From: JACRBE01 sp964429005
GTDB lineage: Bacteria > Chlamydiota > Chlamydiia > Chlamydiales > JACRBE01
NCBI GenBank assembly: GCA_964429005.1
Contig: CAYSAJ010000004.1
Span: 30,624-94,623, forward strand
Reading direction: 5' to 3'
Length of the DNA stretch: 64,000 nt
Below, piece after piece: positions 1 to 8,825 of this stretch (positions are counted from its first letter, which is position 1; every line of letters starts with the position of its first letter). The notes beneath the pieces are model-generated. The model was not told where the DNA came from. It made no database searches and worked only from the letters and a program-made list of their open reading frames with translations. The translations under genes were made by a program, and so were the position numbers.

Positions 1-1286
1 TTGATATTTATCACCATGATTGTTTCACAAACGATTTCATGTATGTGGATATTCATTATCCCCTTCCTGAGCTTAGTCAGAAAGAGCTGCATACAGCGCA
101 GTTTCTTGTCTCGATTCTTCCTGAACTTGGAGCTGGCTCAAAAAGTTATTTAGATCAATTATCTTTGATCCAACGCTACACTGGGGGTATTTCCACAGGA
201 ATTTCTTTCCATGGGATAAGTCATCTTCCTCACGTGCTACACCCTGAATTTGTGATTAAAGGGAAAGCTCTTAAAAGAAACAAAGAAGCCCTTTTTTCTA
301 TCATGGGTGACATCCTAAAGCACGTACGCCTTGATGAAAAAGATAGGATCAAAGAGCTTGTACTACAAACGGCGACTCACCTTCAATCCTACTTGAATAA
401 ACATGCGATGGGATATGCAACAAAATATGCTCTGAGTGGATTTTCTACTCTTGGAGCTGTAAAGCATCAGCTGTCTGGAATCCCCTACTACCACTACATT
501 CAAAAACTTGCGCAAAATATAGACCATCATATGGATCAACTGATCGATGACTTAAGCACCATTAAAGATCGTATACTTCATGGTCATCATCCTTCTTTGG
601 TCTATGCAGGACGCTATAAAGATCTTGATCTTTCACTTCTTCACTCATTTAAAAAGCCAACTGGATCTTTTGTAGGATGGAAAGAAAATCCTGCTCCTAC
701 TGCAAAAGAGAGCAAAGCATTTACCATTTCTTCTTCCGTTTGCTTTACAACCTTAGCCCTTCCCGGAGTGGGCTTTGAAGATCCTATGAGCCCTGCGATG
801 AACATCTTGCCAGATCTTTTAGGAAATGCTCACCTCCACCAAGCAGTACGAGAACAAGGGGGAGCTTATGGCGTCGGAGCTCAATATCACCCGATTACCC
901 ATACTTTTCACCTCTATTCGTACCGTGACCCCCACATCCAATCAACCCTTGATGCTTTTTCTCAATCTTTAGAAAAGATTGAGCGAGGCGATTTCACCCA
1001 AGATGAAATCGATGAGGCTTTATTTGAGGTGATCCAAGATATTGACTCCCCTCTTTCTCCCGGCTCAACAGCTTCTGTTGCGTACGCCTGGAAGGTCATG
1101 AATAGAACAAAAGAAAGGCGGCAAGAATATAGAGAAGCTCTCTTACATGTTTCTAAAGATGATTTAATAGAAGCTGCTCATACACTAAAGAAGCAACTTC
1201 AGCATGCATGCGTAGCTACCTTCGCTCCCCGTAAGCTTGCTGAGGAAACCTCAGAGATCTTTACCGAAATGGAAAGTATCTCTTAG
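1..1286 (+). CDS. M16C metallopeptidase, presequence-protease (PreP/Cym1) type, C-terminal part
   Basis: The frame is open to the left edge (first full codon at base 3), so the true start and the zinc-binding N-terminal half lie outside the window. What remains, about 427 residues, resembles the C-terminal half of M16C peptidases: an HDCFTND segment at the edge like the PreP inter-domain region, a central helical part, and the family hallmark REQGGAYGVGAQY (about residues 278-290 counted from the ATG at base 39). PreP-type enzymes degrade short peptides in a closed chamber. From memory, Chlamydia trachomatis has an insulinase-family protease next to htrA, so the location fits. It converges with the orphan at 1303-2919. 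Family assignment is good; substrate is unknown. Confidence 0.85.
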   Translation, partial: DIYHHDCFTNDFMYVDIHYPLPELSQKELHTAQFLVSILPELGAGSKSYLDQLSLIQRYTGGISTGISFHGISHLPHVLHPEFVIKGKALKRNKEALFSIMGDILKHVRLDEKDRIKELVLQTATHLQSYLNKHAMGYATKYALSGFSTLGAVKHQLSGIPYYHYIQKLAQNIDHHMDQLIDDLSTIKDRILHGHHPSLVYAGRYKDLDLSLLHSFKKPTGSFVGWKENPAPTAKESKAFTISSSVCFTTLALPGVGFEDPMSPAMNILPDLLGNAHLHQAVREQGGAYGVGAQYHPITHTFHLYSYRDPHIQSTLDAFSQSLEKIERGDFTQDEIDEALFEVIQDIDSPLSPGSTASVAYAWKVMNRTKERRQEYREALLHVSKDDLIEAAHTLKKQLQHACVATFAPRKLAEETSEIFTEMESIS

Positions 1287-1302
1287 CATCTTTATGTAGA
1301 GA

Positions 1303-2919
1303 TTATACAGCATCTCCTCGATAAACAAGTACGCCATGAGCGACGTGAGACTTGAGCATCTCATCCAGTTCAGGTTGACTGTAATCACCGGTAAGCTCAA
1401 ATTCATCGATGAGCTCTGCTTTGCTCAGACCCATCGGCATAAAAGAAGGTCCCACCGGATCAAAGTCCCAATGATCTCTAACATCTTGGGTGGTCATATC
1501 AGAGACCTCTTTGCCTAATTTATCGGCTAATTCATCAAGAGCTTTATCTAAAATTTCTTTTTCGATAGGAATTACAGGAGTCGCTCCATGGTTAAGTAAC
1601 CATTTCTTTATGACAAGTGTTTTTGATCTCTGAGAAGGATCTTCTAAAATTTGAAATCCATGAAAAAAGAAAAAGGCAAACTGATCTTTAGCTTCAACGA
1701 CAAGAGGTTTATTCACAGATCTTGCATAGGCTTTTAAGATTTCAACTATTTTGACTTGGAGAGCTCCCCCATAAGGATCAACTGTGATTGGGGGAGCGGC
1801 TGCGGCTGCGGCGGCTCCTGCAGCAGAATCAGCCGAGGAGATCTGTTCTGCTAAATTTTGTATGAAAAGAAATGTAGGTGAGATTAACATTTCAGGAGTC
1901 ATCACCTCTTCTTCTATCGTTCTTCCTCCTTCCCTACACGCTGTTTTCATAAGATCTTCGTCAGATGCTGCTCCTGCAGCTTCAGATGGTACTTCTATGT
2001 ATCTTACAACTTGAAACGCGTAACTCTGTGTACTAGAAATTAAAGAATCAAGAGGGGTAACAGTTTTTAATCGGATACACATCGTTTGACTCATTCCATG
2101 AGTACTAACTACAAAGTAATGAGGCTTTAAAAGGGGGTGGGAAAAAGGATCGATCAATGTTTCACTCTCTGAAGTCCCAGCCCCACCAGGAACTTTTTCT
2201 TTTATAGGGGGGTCGATTCTCTTTGTTCCTACTCCGTTAAATTCAGCTAAAATCGTTTGTTCGTGATGAGGTATGAGCAATATTAAAGGGAGAGCAGGCG
2301 TTAAATTAGGTACACGAGCCTTTTTTTGCTCTGCTAAAAAATCGACAAGACGAAGAGTTCTACCATCTGGAAGAGCTATTTCCTTGTCAGGGATGCGTAA
2401 ATTATATTCTTTGATGAAAATCAGAGCATCTTCGTTTTCGGGCGTTTTTATTATTAATAAAGCATCGTGCATGCATGCAAATCGAGCAGCTACTCTGACT
2501 GCTAGTTCGATAAGATTTTCTCTCAGTATGATGGCGTCTGACTCCTTTTTAATGTCCAATACGACCACTTCAGATGACACCGTTTCTTGGAGAAGCCCCT
2601 CTGTTGATAGCCTCAATTTCCTTGTTACTAAATGACGAAAAGATACAGAAGCAATCTTTGGATTATCAGGACTCTTTATCTGATCTACAACCGTTTCACC
2701 TGCTCTGGTAGTTTGCCGGGCTCCATATAAATAATACCCTGCATAGAGGGAAAATACACCCCTCGCAGCATAAATGCAGTTATCCCTAGGTGATACCTCT
2801 GTAATTTCTGAACGAACTGTAAGGGGATCTTTTTTTCCTGTGCTCTTGTTATTGAAGACATCAGGGAAAGTCCAAAGGCATTCTGGATGCTTCACAGCAG
2901 GAGTTGCTGTAGTAGCCAT
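1303..2919 (-). CDS. Orphan protein with two GNAT-like segments and a polyalanine insertion
   Basis: 538 residues, no named family recognised. Two stretches look like the core of GNAT acetyltransferases: residues 118-175 (strand VVVLDI, long helix, then IIKTPENEDALIFIKEYNL) and residues 348-425 (strand FLFIQNLAEQ, helix from 385, then LVVEA and FFFFHGFQI). In the second, an alanine run (about 364-376) lies between the presumed beta-4 strand and the cofactor-loop helix, and the usual Q/R-x-x-G-x-G/A loop is only partly kept (DPYGGA, 381-386). The C-terminal 90 residues are acidic and helical. There is no signal peptide or membrane segment. It is transcribed divergently from htrA. The fold call is inference from motif layout; a type III secreted effector is possible but unproven. 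Confidence 0.7.
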   Translation of the reverse strand: MATTATPAVKHPECLWTFPDVFNNKSTGKKDPLTVRSEITEVSPRDNCIYAARGVFSLYAGYYLYGARQTTRAGETVVDQIKSPDNPKIASVSFRHLVTRKLRLSTEGLLQETVSSEVVVLDIKKESDAIILRENLIELAVRVAARFACMHDALLIIKTPENEDALIFIKEYNLRIPDKEIALPDGRTLRLVDFLAEQKKARVPNLTPALPLILLIPHHEQTILAEFNGVGTKRIDPPIKEKVPGGAGTSESETLIDPFSHPLLKPHYFVVSTHGMSQTMCIRLKTVTPLDSLISSTQSYAFQVVRYIEVPSEAAGAASDEDLMKTACREGGRTIEEEVMTPEMLISPTFLFIQNLAEQISSADSAAGAAAAAAAPPITVDPYGGALQVKIVEILKAYARSVNKPLVVEAKDQFAFFFFHGFQILEDPSQRSKTLVIKKWLLNHGATPVIPIEKEILDKALDELADKLGKEVSDMTTQDVRDHWDFDPVGPSFMPMGLSKAELIDEFELTGDYSQPELDEMLKSHVAHGVLVYRGDAV

Positions 2920-3042
2920 AATTCTCTCCGAAAAAGGAAATATATTATCTCAATTCTGAAGTTAAAAGCTAGATAGCAACCGGAGTTATATTAAGGCATT
3001 CTTAAAAAATTTTGTTTAAGTCGTGAGTTTTATCGTGATCCG

Positions 3043-3071
3043 TTGTATTTTTTGATTTCGTAGTCCATAAT
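3043..3071 (+). promoter_or_regulatory. Putative sigma-70-type promoter of htrA
   Basis: TTGTAT (3043-3048), a 17-nt spacer and CATAAT (3066-3071), 28 nt before the htrA ATG. Spacing is ideal and both hexamers are near consensus. Sequence match only; no start site is known. Confidence 0.4.
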
Positions 3072-3099
3072 CCATTAATACAAACCATGGGAGTTTATC

Positions 3100-4575
3100 A
3101 TGAAAAACGCCTACTCATATCTTATAGCTTCAACGATGTTACTCACTTCTATTTCAGGGTACACGGCTCCTTCCAAGGACAAATCTGAACAAACGGAAGA
3201 GGCCGTTCAAAATTCTCGCATCCGTCAAGCGAAAGAATTGTCAAAAGCTTTTACAACAGTCGCTAAGGACTGCACTCCAGCTGTCGTGTTCATCAAAGTA
3301 GAGTCTTCTGGCGATCTTACAGACTACTTTAATCAAGGACCTGGTTATCAAGATCCATTTGATATGTTCCAAGATGATTTTTTTAATAGGTTTTTTGGAC
3401 CCGCTCCTCGCGGTAGGGAGCGTAAGGCTCCTGTCCGACGCTCCCAAGGATCAGGATTTTTTATCACTTCAGATGGTTATATCATGACCAACTACCATGT
3501 GGTCAAAGATGCGACAAAAATTACCGTCGATCTAAACCCACCAATGGAAAAACAATTTGATGCCACATTAGTTGGAGGAGACCCTCAAACAGATATCGCC
3601 ATACTGAAAGTAGAAGGAACCAATTTTCCTTATCTCCCTTTTGGCAACTCCGATGAAATCGAAGTGGGTGAGTGGGTCATTGCTGTCGGCAACCCCTTCC
3701 AATTACAAGCTTCGGTCACAGTTGGTGTTGTGAGCGCTAAAGGGCGCAATGACCTCCAAATTACTGACCTTGAAGACTTCATTCAAACAGATGCTGCGAT
3801 CAATCCCGGCAACTCGGGCGGCCCTCTCCTTAATCTTGATGGAGAAGTCATAGGAATGAACACCGCCATTTTATCCCCATCGGGGGGATACATGGGGATC
3901 GGTTTTGCCATTCCAAGTTCTATATTAAAAAACGTGGAAGCACAGCTGATCGCTAATGGAGAAGTTTCTAGAGGCTCAATCGGTGTGATGCTTCAGCCTA
4001 TCGATCAAGATCTTGCTGAAGCCCTCAAATTAGACAAGCCCGAAGGGGCTCTTATAGCCCAAGTCAAAAAAGGGTCTCCTGCAGATAAAGCAGGATTGAA
4101 ACAAGGGGATATCATTACAAAACTGAATGGAAGTGCAGTAAAGTCGATGAATACCCTTCGTAATGAGATCATGCTCTTACCTCCTAATACGACAATACAG
4201 CTCACGATCAATCGCCAGGGGAAGACACTTGTTGTGCCCGTTACGATTGGCAATAGCGAAGCTGCGGAAAAAGCCTCCTCTACAATAGCTGTAAAAAAGC
4301 TGGGGATTGAAGTCGAAAGTCTCACTCCCGAAGTAGCAAAGCAAAACGGTTACCCTGATGATGCAGGTGTGATTATCACAAAAATCCACTCAAACTCTGT
4401 TGCTCAAGCCGCAGGGATGCGCACAGGCTGGGTGATCATGGCTGTGAACCACAAAAAAGTGGCAAACGTCGATGAGTTCAATAAGGCAATAGAGTCAACC
4501 GATGGGAATCGCGTCCTTCTGTTGATTAATGCTAAAGGAAGCGTCCGCTTCTTCTCTCTTAAAATGGCCAAATAA
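3100..4575 (+). CDS. htrA: Periplasmic serine protease/chaperone HtrA (DegP/DegQ type)
   Basis: 491 residues, the usual length for chlamydial HtrA. An N-terminal signal peptide (hydrophobic core about 8-20) is followed by an S1C trypsin-like domain with catalytic His133 (TNYHVV), Asp165 (QTDIAIL) and Ser239 (NPGNSGGPL), then two PDZ domains (about 285-380 and 395-490). It degrades or refolds damaged envelope proteins in the periplasm, and the oligomer is activated by substrate binding to the PDZ domains. An insertion rich in Phe/Asp/Gly at about 75-110 corresponds to the LA loop of the family. It stands alone between a putative promoter and a strong terminator, so it is probably monocistronic. 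Assignment is certain. Confidence 0.98.
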   Translation: MKNAYSYLIASTMLLTSISGYTAPSKDKSEQTEEAVQNSRIRQAKELSKAFTTVAKDCTPAVVFIKVESSGDLTDYFNQGPGYQDPFDMFQDDFFNRFFGPAPRGRERKAPVRRSQGSGFFITSDGYIMTNYHVVKDATKITVDLNPPMEKQFDATLVGGDPQTDIAILKVEGTNFPYLPFGNSDEIEVGEWVIAVGNPFQLQASVTVGVVSAKGRNDLQITDLEDFIQTDAAINPGNSGGPLLNLDGEVIGMNTAILSPSGGYMGIGFAIPSSILKNVEAQLIANGEVSRGSIGVMLQPIDQDLAEALKLDKPEGALIAQVKKGSPADKAGLKQGDIITKLNGSAVKSMNTLRNEIMLLPPNTTIQLTINRQGKTLVVPVTIGNSEAAEKASSTIAVKKLGIEVESLTPEVAKQNGYPDDAGVIITKIHSNSVAQAAGMRTGWVIMAVNHKKVANVDEFNKAIESTDGNRVLLLINAKGSVRFFSLKMAK

Positions 4576-4585
4576 GCCTTTGTTA

Positions 4586-4615
4586 AGGTAGGGGTTAGCC
4601 CCTACCTGAATTTTT
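4586..4615 (+). terminator. Rho-independent terminator of htrA
   Basis: Perfect 9-bp stem (4586-4594 with 4599-4607), TTAG loop, followed by TTTTT at 4611-4615, starting 10 nt after the htrA stop codon. Confidence 0.85.
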
Positions 4616-4706
4616 AATAAATTCTACAAAATTCTAATAATCAGCAATTTACAAAAAATACAATTCTTAATAAATCGTTAATCTATTTACCTCCAAATAG
4701 TTAAGT

Positions 4707-4736
4707 TTGTGTAATACTAATTTTTTGAATTATAAT
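4707..4736 (+). promoter_or_regulatory. Putative promoter of the orphan at 4800
   Basis: TTGTGT (4707-4712), 18-nt spacer, perfect TATAAT (4731-4736), inside a very AT-rich leader of about 180 nt. In such AT-rich sequence a TATAAT can arise by chance, so the call is tentative. Confidence 0.4.
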
Positions 4737-4799
4737 AATATTTAATTATAAAAATATTATGTTTATAATATTAATAAAAATTTAATTAAGAGATTTATT

Positions 4800-5540
4800 A
4801 TGTTTTCAGAAATTACTAAGTATTCTGTTACACAAAAAATGATCGATGCAAGCTTATCAACTCTTGGCAATACGAAATATGCTAGGCTCCATGCCCTTAC
4901 AGAACTAACATCCCTTCCTAGTGGACTCATTGAGACAGCCTTAAGGATCGTTGCCTTGATTCCTTTTGCTTTTAGTGCTTTGATTGCTTTTATAGCTATC
5001 AAATGTGGCTCTAAAAATCCTCTCTGCAGCCGCGTGATTAACGAATATCGAAGTAATAACCGAGGCCTTGTTGCTGGACTTATCCATGCAGTCATGTCGA
5101 TACCAAGAGCTCTTTATTATTTATTCATTCCTATAAACTCTGATCAATCTACATCATCTGCTAATCAAGATGAAGATTCTAAATTAGTTCCAGTGGATGC
5201 TGAAAAAATAGCAGCTATCGCTGAGGCTGAGATTGCAGCGCAAGATGGACTATTTGAAGCTCAACTACAGGCTGCTCTGATAGATACTAAGGCTCTTACT
5301 GAAGCAAATCCCCCTCTTATGGCGCTATGCGCAGCTGCTGAAAGTGCTATTGCAGCTTTAGAAGCTGGCCGAAGTGAAGAAAATTTGCCGGCTGCCAGAG
5401 CAGCTTTTAGCGCTCTTTTTGAAGCTAATAGATTATCTTTAGTTGAGGCTCCAGTTGAAGGGCGATCTATCCCAGCCATTGCGGCAGAAAGAAAAGCTTT
5501 TGAAACGATGAAGCGCCTCTCAGCCCTTATTGGGGCTTAA
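4800..5540 (+). CDS. Orphan protein with two N-terminal hydrophobic segments and an Ala/Glu-rich helical tail
   Basis: 246 residues, not recognised. Hydrophobic stretches at about 42-68 (IVALIPFAFSALIAFIAIK) and 89-112 (GLVAGLIHAVMSIPRALYYL) are separated by a short polar loop. This recalls the bilobed hydrophobic domain of chlamydial inclusion-membrane (Inc) proteins, although the loop here is about 20 residues and basic. Residues 125-246 are rich in Ala, Glu and Leu and predicted helical. There is no cleavable signal peptide. It has its own AT-rich leader and a candidate promoter. A type III secreted membrane protein is an inference from this architecture only. Confidence 0.75.
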   Translation: MFSEITKYSVTQKMIDASLSTLGNTKYARLHALTELTSLPSGLIETALRIVALIPFAFSALIAFIAIKCGSKNPLCSRVINEYRSNNRGLVAGLIHAVMSIPRALYYLFIPINSDQSTSSANQDEDSKLVPVDAEKIAAIAEAEIAAQDGLFEAQLQAALIDTKALTEANPPLMALCAAAESAIAALEAGRSEENLPAARAAFSALFEANRLSLVEAPVEGRSIPAIAAERKAFETMKRLSALIGA

Positions 5541-5556
5541 GGCCATTTCAGATTGT

Positions 5557-6699
5557 TTATTGCTTTGATTTTTCACTAAAAATCTCTTTAAACTCCCTTT
5601 CATTTCGAAGGAAGTCAAAAGCTCTGTCCTCCATGAAATGGTGAGCATCTTTGAGACCAAAATTAATCGAAGTCTTAAGCCAACCGAGTGCGGCTTTGCT
5701 CTCTTTGAGATTTGCGCAAGCTAAAGCTGTCCTTTGAGCGATATCGGCTGATGGGAAAGCTTGGAAACAATCTCCAGCAATCTCACTCACTAAAGGATAA
5801 TTTTTCATATCATAAGCAAGCTTATGAAGTAGACATTTAGAAAAATCAGAGAGATCTTTTTTCGAGATGGTCATGAGCATCTGATAAGCTTTCTCTTTAT
5901 TTCCTTCTTTTTCATAAATCTGCGCTAGATATTCACTGGCTGCGCGGTGAATGATTCCCTCTTTTGCCTCATGGAGAATATTTTCAAAGTGAAGTTTTGC
6001 ATCGTTAATATTCCCTGAAAGAAACTGATGCTCACCAATTGCAATTTCCTGTTTTAGATGTGTTTGTCCATCTGCCTCTGAAAGGCCGTGAGTGTAGCGA
6101 AACATTTCAAAATTTTGATAGGCAAAAAGGAAAAACAGAACAGCGATAATATAGATACCGTAGAATGTCGTCAGAAAAGCAAAGGCGAGTGATAAAACCA
6201 TACTGATGACTAAAGCAGCTCTTCGTCCTTTCACGCCGAAGATTCCTTCGATGACAATCCGAAGAAGTTGCCCGCCATCGAGAGGAAGAACAGGAAGAAG
6301 ATTGACCACAGTCCAAAAAGCATTCACAAGACGCAGACCCGATAGAATTTGAATTCCTAGTGGAGACTGCACCCAGCCTTTATTTAAAACAAAAACTGAC
6401 CCTAAAAAAAGCAAGAAACCAAAAAGAGGACCACATAAAACAACAAGAAACTCTTTCCAAAGGGGAAGGCTTGGCCCCTTAGGTATTGTCACGCCCCCGA
6501 AAGCGACGAGTTGAATACGAGGAGATTGACCAAATGCGAGTGCTGAAAGGGCATGCCCATACTCATGAAAAAGAACAGAAACAAAAATGATACCTACCCA
6601 AATAAGTGTTCCCACAAGACTAAAGCTGCTTAGAAAGCCTATGATTGCTGCCGTTAAGAAAAATGCAGGTGAAATGCTTAATGGGATCGTTTTTCTCAT
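5557..6699 (-). CDS. Site-2-type intramembrane metalloprotease (M50, SpoIVFB-like) with TPR-like tail
   Basis: 380 residues. The first 200 form a multi-pass membrane domain with the zinc site HEYGH (45-49) and the third ligand motif NLLPVLPLDGG (133-143), both diagnostic of M50 peptidases. No PDZ domain interrupts the core, so it is of the SpoIVFB/S2P subgroup, not RseP. Residues about 215-380 are soluble helices in TPR-like repeats (AKLHFENILHEAKEG, ASEYLAQIYEKEGNKEKAYQ), probably for partner binding. Such enzymes cut transmembrane anchors within the bilayer. It lies 4 nt downstream of sucD and is probably co-transcribed with sucCD. The substrate is not evident. Confidence 0.9.
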   Translation of the reverse strand: MRKTIPLSISPAFFLTAAIIGFLSSFSLVGTLIWVGIIFVSVLFHEYGHALSALAFGQSPRIQLVAFGGVTIPKGPSLPLWKEFLVVLCGPLFGFLLFLGSVFVLNKGWVQSPLGIQILSGLRLVNAFWTVVNLLPVLPLDGGQLLRIVIEGIFGVKGRRAALVISMVLSLAFAFLTTFYGIYIIAVLFFLFAYQNFEMFRYTHGLSEADGQTHLKQEIAIGEHQFLSGNINDAKLHFENILHEAKEGIIHRAASEYLAQIYEKEGNKEKAYQMLMTISKKDLSDFSKCLLHKLAYDMKNYPLVSEIAGDCFQAFPSADIAQRTALACANLKESKAALGWLKTSINFGLKDAHHFMEDRAFDFLRNEREFKEIFSEKSKQ

Positions 6700-6703
6700 A
6701 AAT

Positions 6704-7579
6704 TTATTTTCCTATCGCTAATTGTACAGCTTGGCCAAGTTCTGCAGGAGTACTTGCAATGACAGCTCCCGCCTTTTTTAAAGCTTCCATTTTTTCTTTA
6801 GCTCCACCTTGTCCTCCTGAGATGATAGCCCCTGCATGTCCCATTCTTTTACCCGGAGGAGCCATGACGCCCGCAACAAAAGCAGCAACTGGTTTTGAGC
6901 AGTGTTTTTTAATCCACTCTGCAGCCTCTTCTTCAGCATGCCCCCCGATTTCACCAATCAAAATGATTGCTTCGGTTTGAGGGTCTTTTTCAAATAGGTT
7001 TAATACATCAATAAAGTTTGTGCCGTTAAGAGGATCTCCCCCAATTCCCACGCAGGTAGATTGGCCCAATTTTAACTGGGTTGTTTGCCAAACGGCTTCG
7101 TAGGTTAAAGTACCCGATTTGGAAACAATCCCAATTTTTCCTTTTTGGTGAATATATCCTGGCATGATGCCGATTTTACATTCTCCTGGTGTAATCACGC
7201 CAGGACAATTTGGCCCAATTAATCTGGATGTTTTACTCTGTCTCATGACTTGAGATACTTCAACCATGTCCTTGATCGGAATCCCTTCTGTGATACATAC
7301 GATCAAAGGAATACCAGCCTCTTCTGCTTCTAAAATCGCCTCGGCTGCAAACGGAGGAGGAACAAAAATAAGCGAAGCATCAGGATGAGCAGCTCTTTTT
7401 GCTTCAATGACGGTGTCAAAAACGGGAAGACCTAAAATCTCTTGCCCCCCTTTTCCTGGGGTTACACCCCCTACATATTTTGAGCCGTATTTCATCCCCT
7501 CTTCTGTATGAAACTTCCCTGACTTCCCAGAGATGCCCTGTGTGATGATTTTGGTGTTTTTGTGGATCAAAATCGACAT
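6704..7579 (-). CDS. sucD: Succinyl-CoA synthetase alpha subunit
   Basis: 291 residues. Together with SucC it converts succinyl-CoA to succinate with phosphorylation of ADP or GDP. Visible are the CoA-binding Rossmann part (TQGISGKSGKFHTEEG, GGVTPGKGG), the GPNCPGVI motif and the phosphohistidine region near GHAGAIISGGQGGAKEK (GHAGAI carries the phosphorylated His). The start at 7579 is chosen because a GGGGAGAAAG ribosome site lies just ahead, inside the sucC end, and MSILIHKNTK matches the family N-terminus; an upstream in-frame ATG at 7654 would overlap sucC by 74 nt. sucC ends 1 nt before this start. Confidence 0.97.
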   Translation of the reverse strand: MSILIHKNTKIITQGISGKSGKFHTEEGMKYGSKYVGGVTPGKGGQEILGLPVFDTVIEAKRAAHPDASLIFVPPPFAAEAILEAEEAGIPLIVCITEGIPIKDMVEVSQVMRQSKTSRLIGPNCPGVITPGECKIGIMPGYIHQKGKIGIVSKSGTLTYEAVWQTTQLKLGQSTCVGIGGDPLNGTNFIDVLNLFEKDPQTEAIILIGEIGGHAEEEAAEWIKKHCSKPVAAFVAGVMAPPGKRMGHAGAIISGGQGGAKEKMEALKKAGAVIASTPAELGQAVQLAIGK

Positions 7580-7580
7580 C

Positions 7581-8750
7581 TTACTTTCTCCCCTTTGCAG
7601 AATGAACCACTTTTTTTGCTGCGTCAGCAAGATCTGTAGCTGCAATAATTGCAAGGCCAGACTTCTCTAAAATTCGGCGTCCCTCTGCGACATTTGTCCC
7701 TTCTAAACGAACGACTAATGGAACTGCAATTTCCTGCTCAGAAGCCGCTGCAAGGACACCTTCTGCAATTGTTGCACAGTTCATAATTCCACCAAAAATA
7801 TTGACTAGGATCGCTTTTACATGGGGATCACTCAAAATAATACGAAAGCCAGCTGCAACTTTCTCCTTTGTTGCGCCCCCTCCTACATCTAAGAAGTTAG
7901 CGGGTTTACCCCCAAAATGATGAATGATATCCATCGTCGCCATCGCAAGTCCCGCACCATTGACCATACAGCCAATCTCTCCATCAAGAGCGATGTAGGC
8001 GAGCTCATGTTGATTTGCTTCTTTTTCCATGGGTGAAACTTGACTAGGATCATAGCACTCTGCCAAGGAAATTTGGCGAAAGAGGGCATTGTCATCGATT
8101 GAAAGCTTGGCATCTAAAGCTAAAAGCTCTCCCTCTTTCGTTTCGACGAGGGGATTAATTTCAAGCAACGAGGCATCGGTCTCACTAAAGGCTTTAACGA
8201 GCGCTTTCACAAGAATCGCTCCTTGTTTTGCAAGGTCCTCTTTCCATCCCATAAATTTAGCAAGCTCTATCAAATGGTATCCTCTGATTTTACCTTCCAT
8301 AGTAAAGGGAATTTGAAGGATTTTTTCTGGGTGTTTAGCGGCCACTTCTTCAATATCCATTCCCCCTTCAGGAGAAGCGATCAAAATAGGGCGAGCACTT
8401 TCTCTATCGATCAGACAGCTGAGATAATATTCTTTTTTGATGGAAACGGGGGGGGTAAGGAGCACCTTTTCGGTAATGACACCTAAGGGGCCTGTTTGGT
8501 TATTAACCATTTTCATTCCAAGAAGTTTTTCGGCTAGTGCTACGACTTCTTCTTTAGATCTGCCGATTTTTACTCCACCGGCTTTCCCCCTTCCTCCCGC
8601 ATGAACTTGAATTTTGACAACCGCCTCATCCCACTCTTTTTTATTGAGAATTTCCCTGACATCATGAAGGGAGGAAGCGACAGCAAAATCAGGCATTCTT
8701 ACCCCATATTTTTGCAAAGCTTCCTTGGCTTGATATTCATGAAGGTTCAT
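7581..8750 (-). CDS. sucC: Succinyl-CoA synthetase beta subunit (ADP-forming type)
   Basis: 389 residues, standard length. N-terminal ATP-grasp domain starting MNLHEYQAKEAL with the nucleotide-binding loop VHAGGRGKAGGVK (about 49-61), and a C-terminal CoA-ligase domain with DVGGGATKE and VNIFGGIMNC. It supplies the nucleotide site of the SucCD complex in the TCA cycle. First gene of sucC-sucD-M50, divergent from ftsY with only 75 nt between the start codons. Confidence 0.98.
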   Translation of the reverse strand: MNLHEYQAKEALQKYGVRMPDFAVASSLHDVREILNKKEWDEAVVKIQVHAGGRGKAGGVKIGRSKEEVVALAEKLLGMKMVNNQTGPLGVITEKVLLTPPVSIKKEYYLSCLIDRESARPILIASPEGGMDIEEVAAKHPEKILQIPFTMEGKIRGYHLIELAKFMGWKEDLAKQGAILVKALVKAFSETDASLLEINPLVETKEGELLALDAKLSIDDNALFRQISLAECYDPSQVSPMEKEANQHELAYIALDGEIGCMVNGAGLAMATMDIIHHFGGKPANFLDVGGGATKEKVAAGFRIILSDPHVKAILVNIFGGIMNCATIAEGVLAAASEQEIAVPLVVRLEGTNVAEGRRILEKSGLAIIAATDLADAAKKVVHSAKGRK

Positions 8751-8825
8751 AATATGCTCCCTTTCCCCTTATTTCCTTATCTGCTAAAATTCTATTATCG
8801 ACAACCTAAAATTCTCCTCAAAAAT

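Noticed and set aside
1790..1830. GCN trinucleotide run as a phase-variable microsatellite
   Set aside because: The run is imperfect (mixed GCC, GCA, GCG, GCT), which makes slippage unlikely; it simply codes for alanine.
1784..2635. Two forward frames inside 1303-2919
   Set aside because: Both are shadows of the minus-strand orphan; their alanine run is the complement-strand reading of the same GCN-rich stretch.
8601..8825. N-terminal extension of ftsY
   Set aside because: It overlaps the start of sucC on the other strand and has no FtsY character; compact chlamydial FtsY starts with MLRFF or similar.
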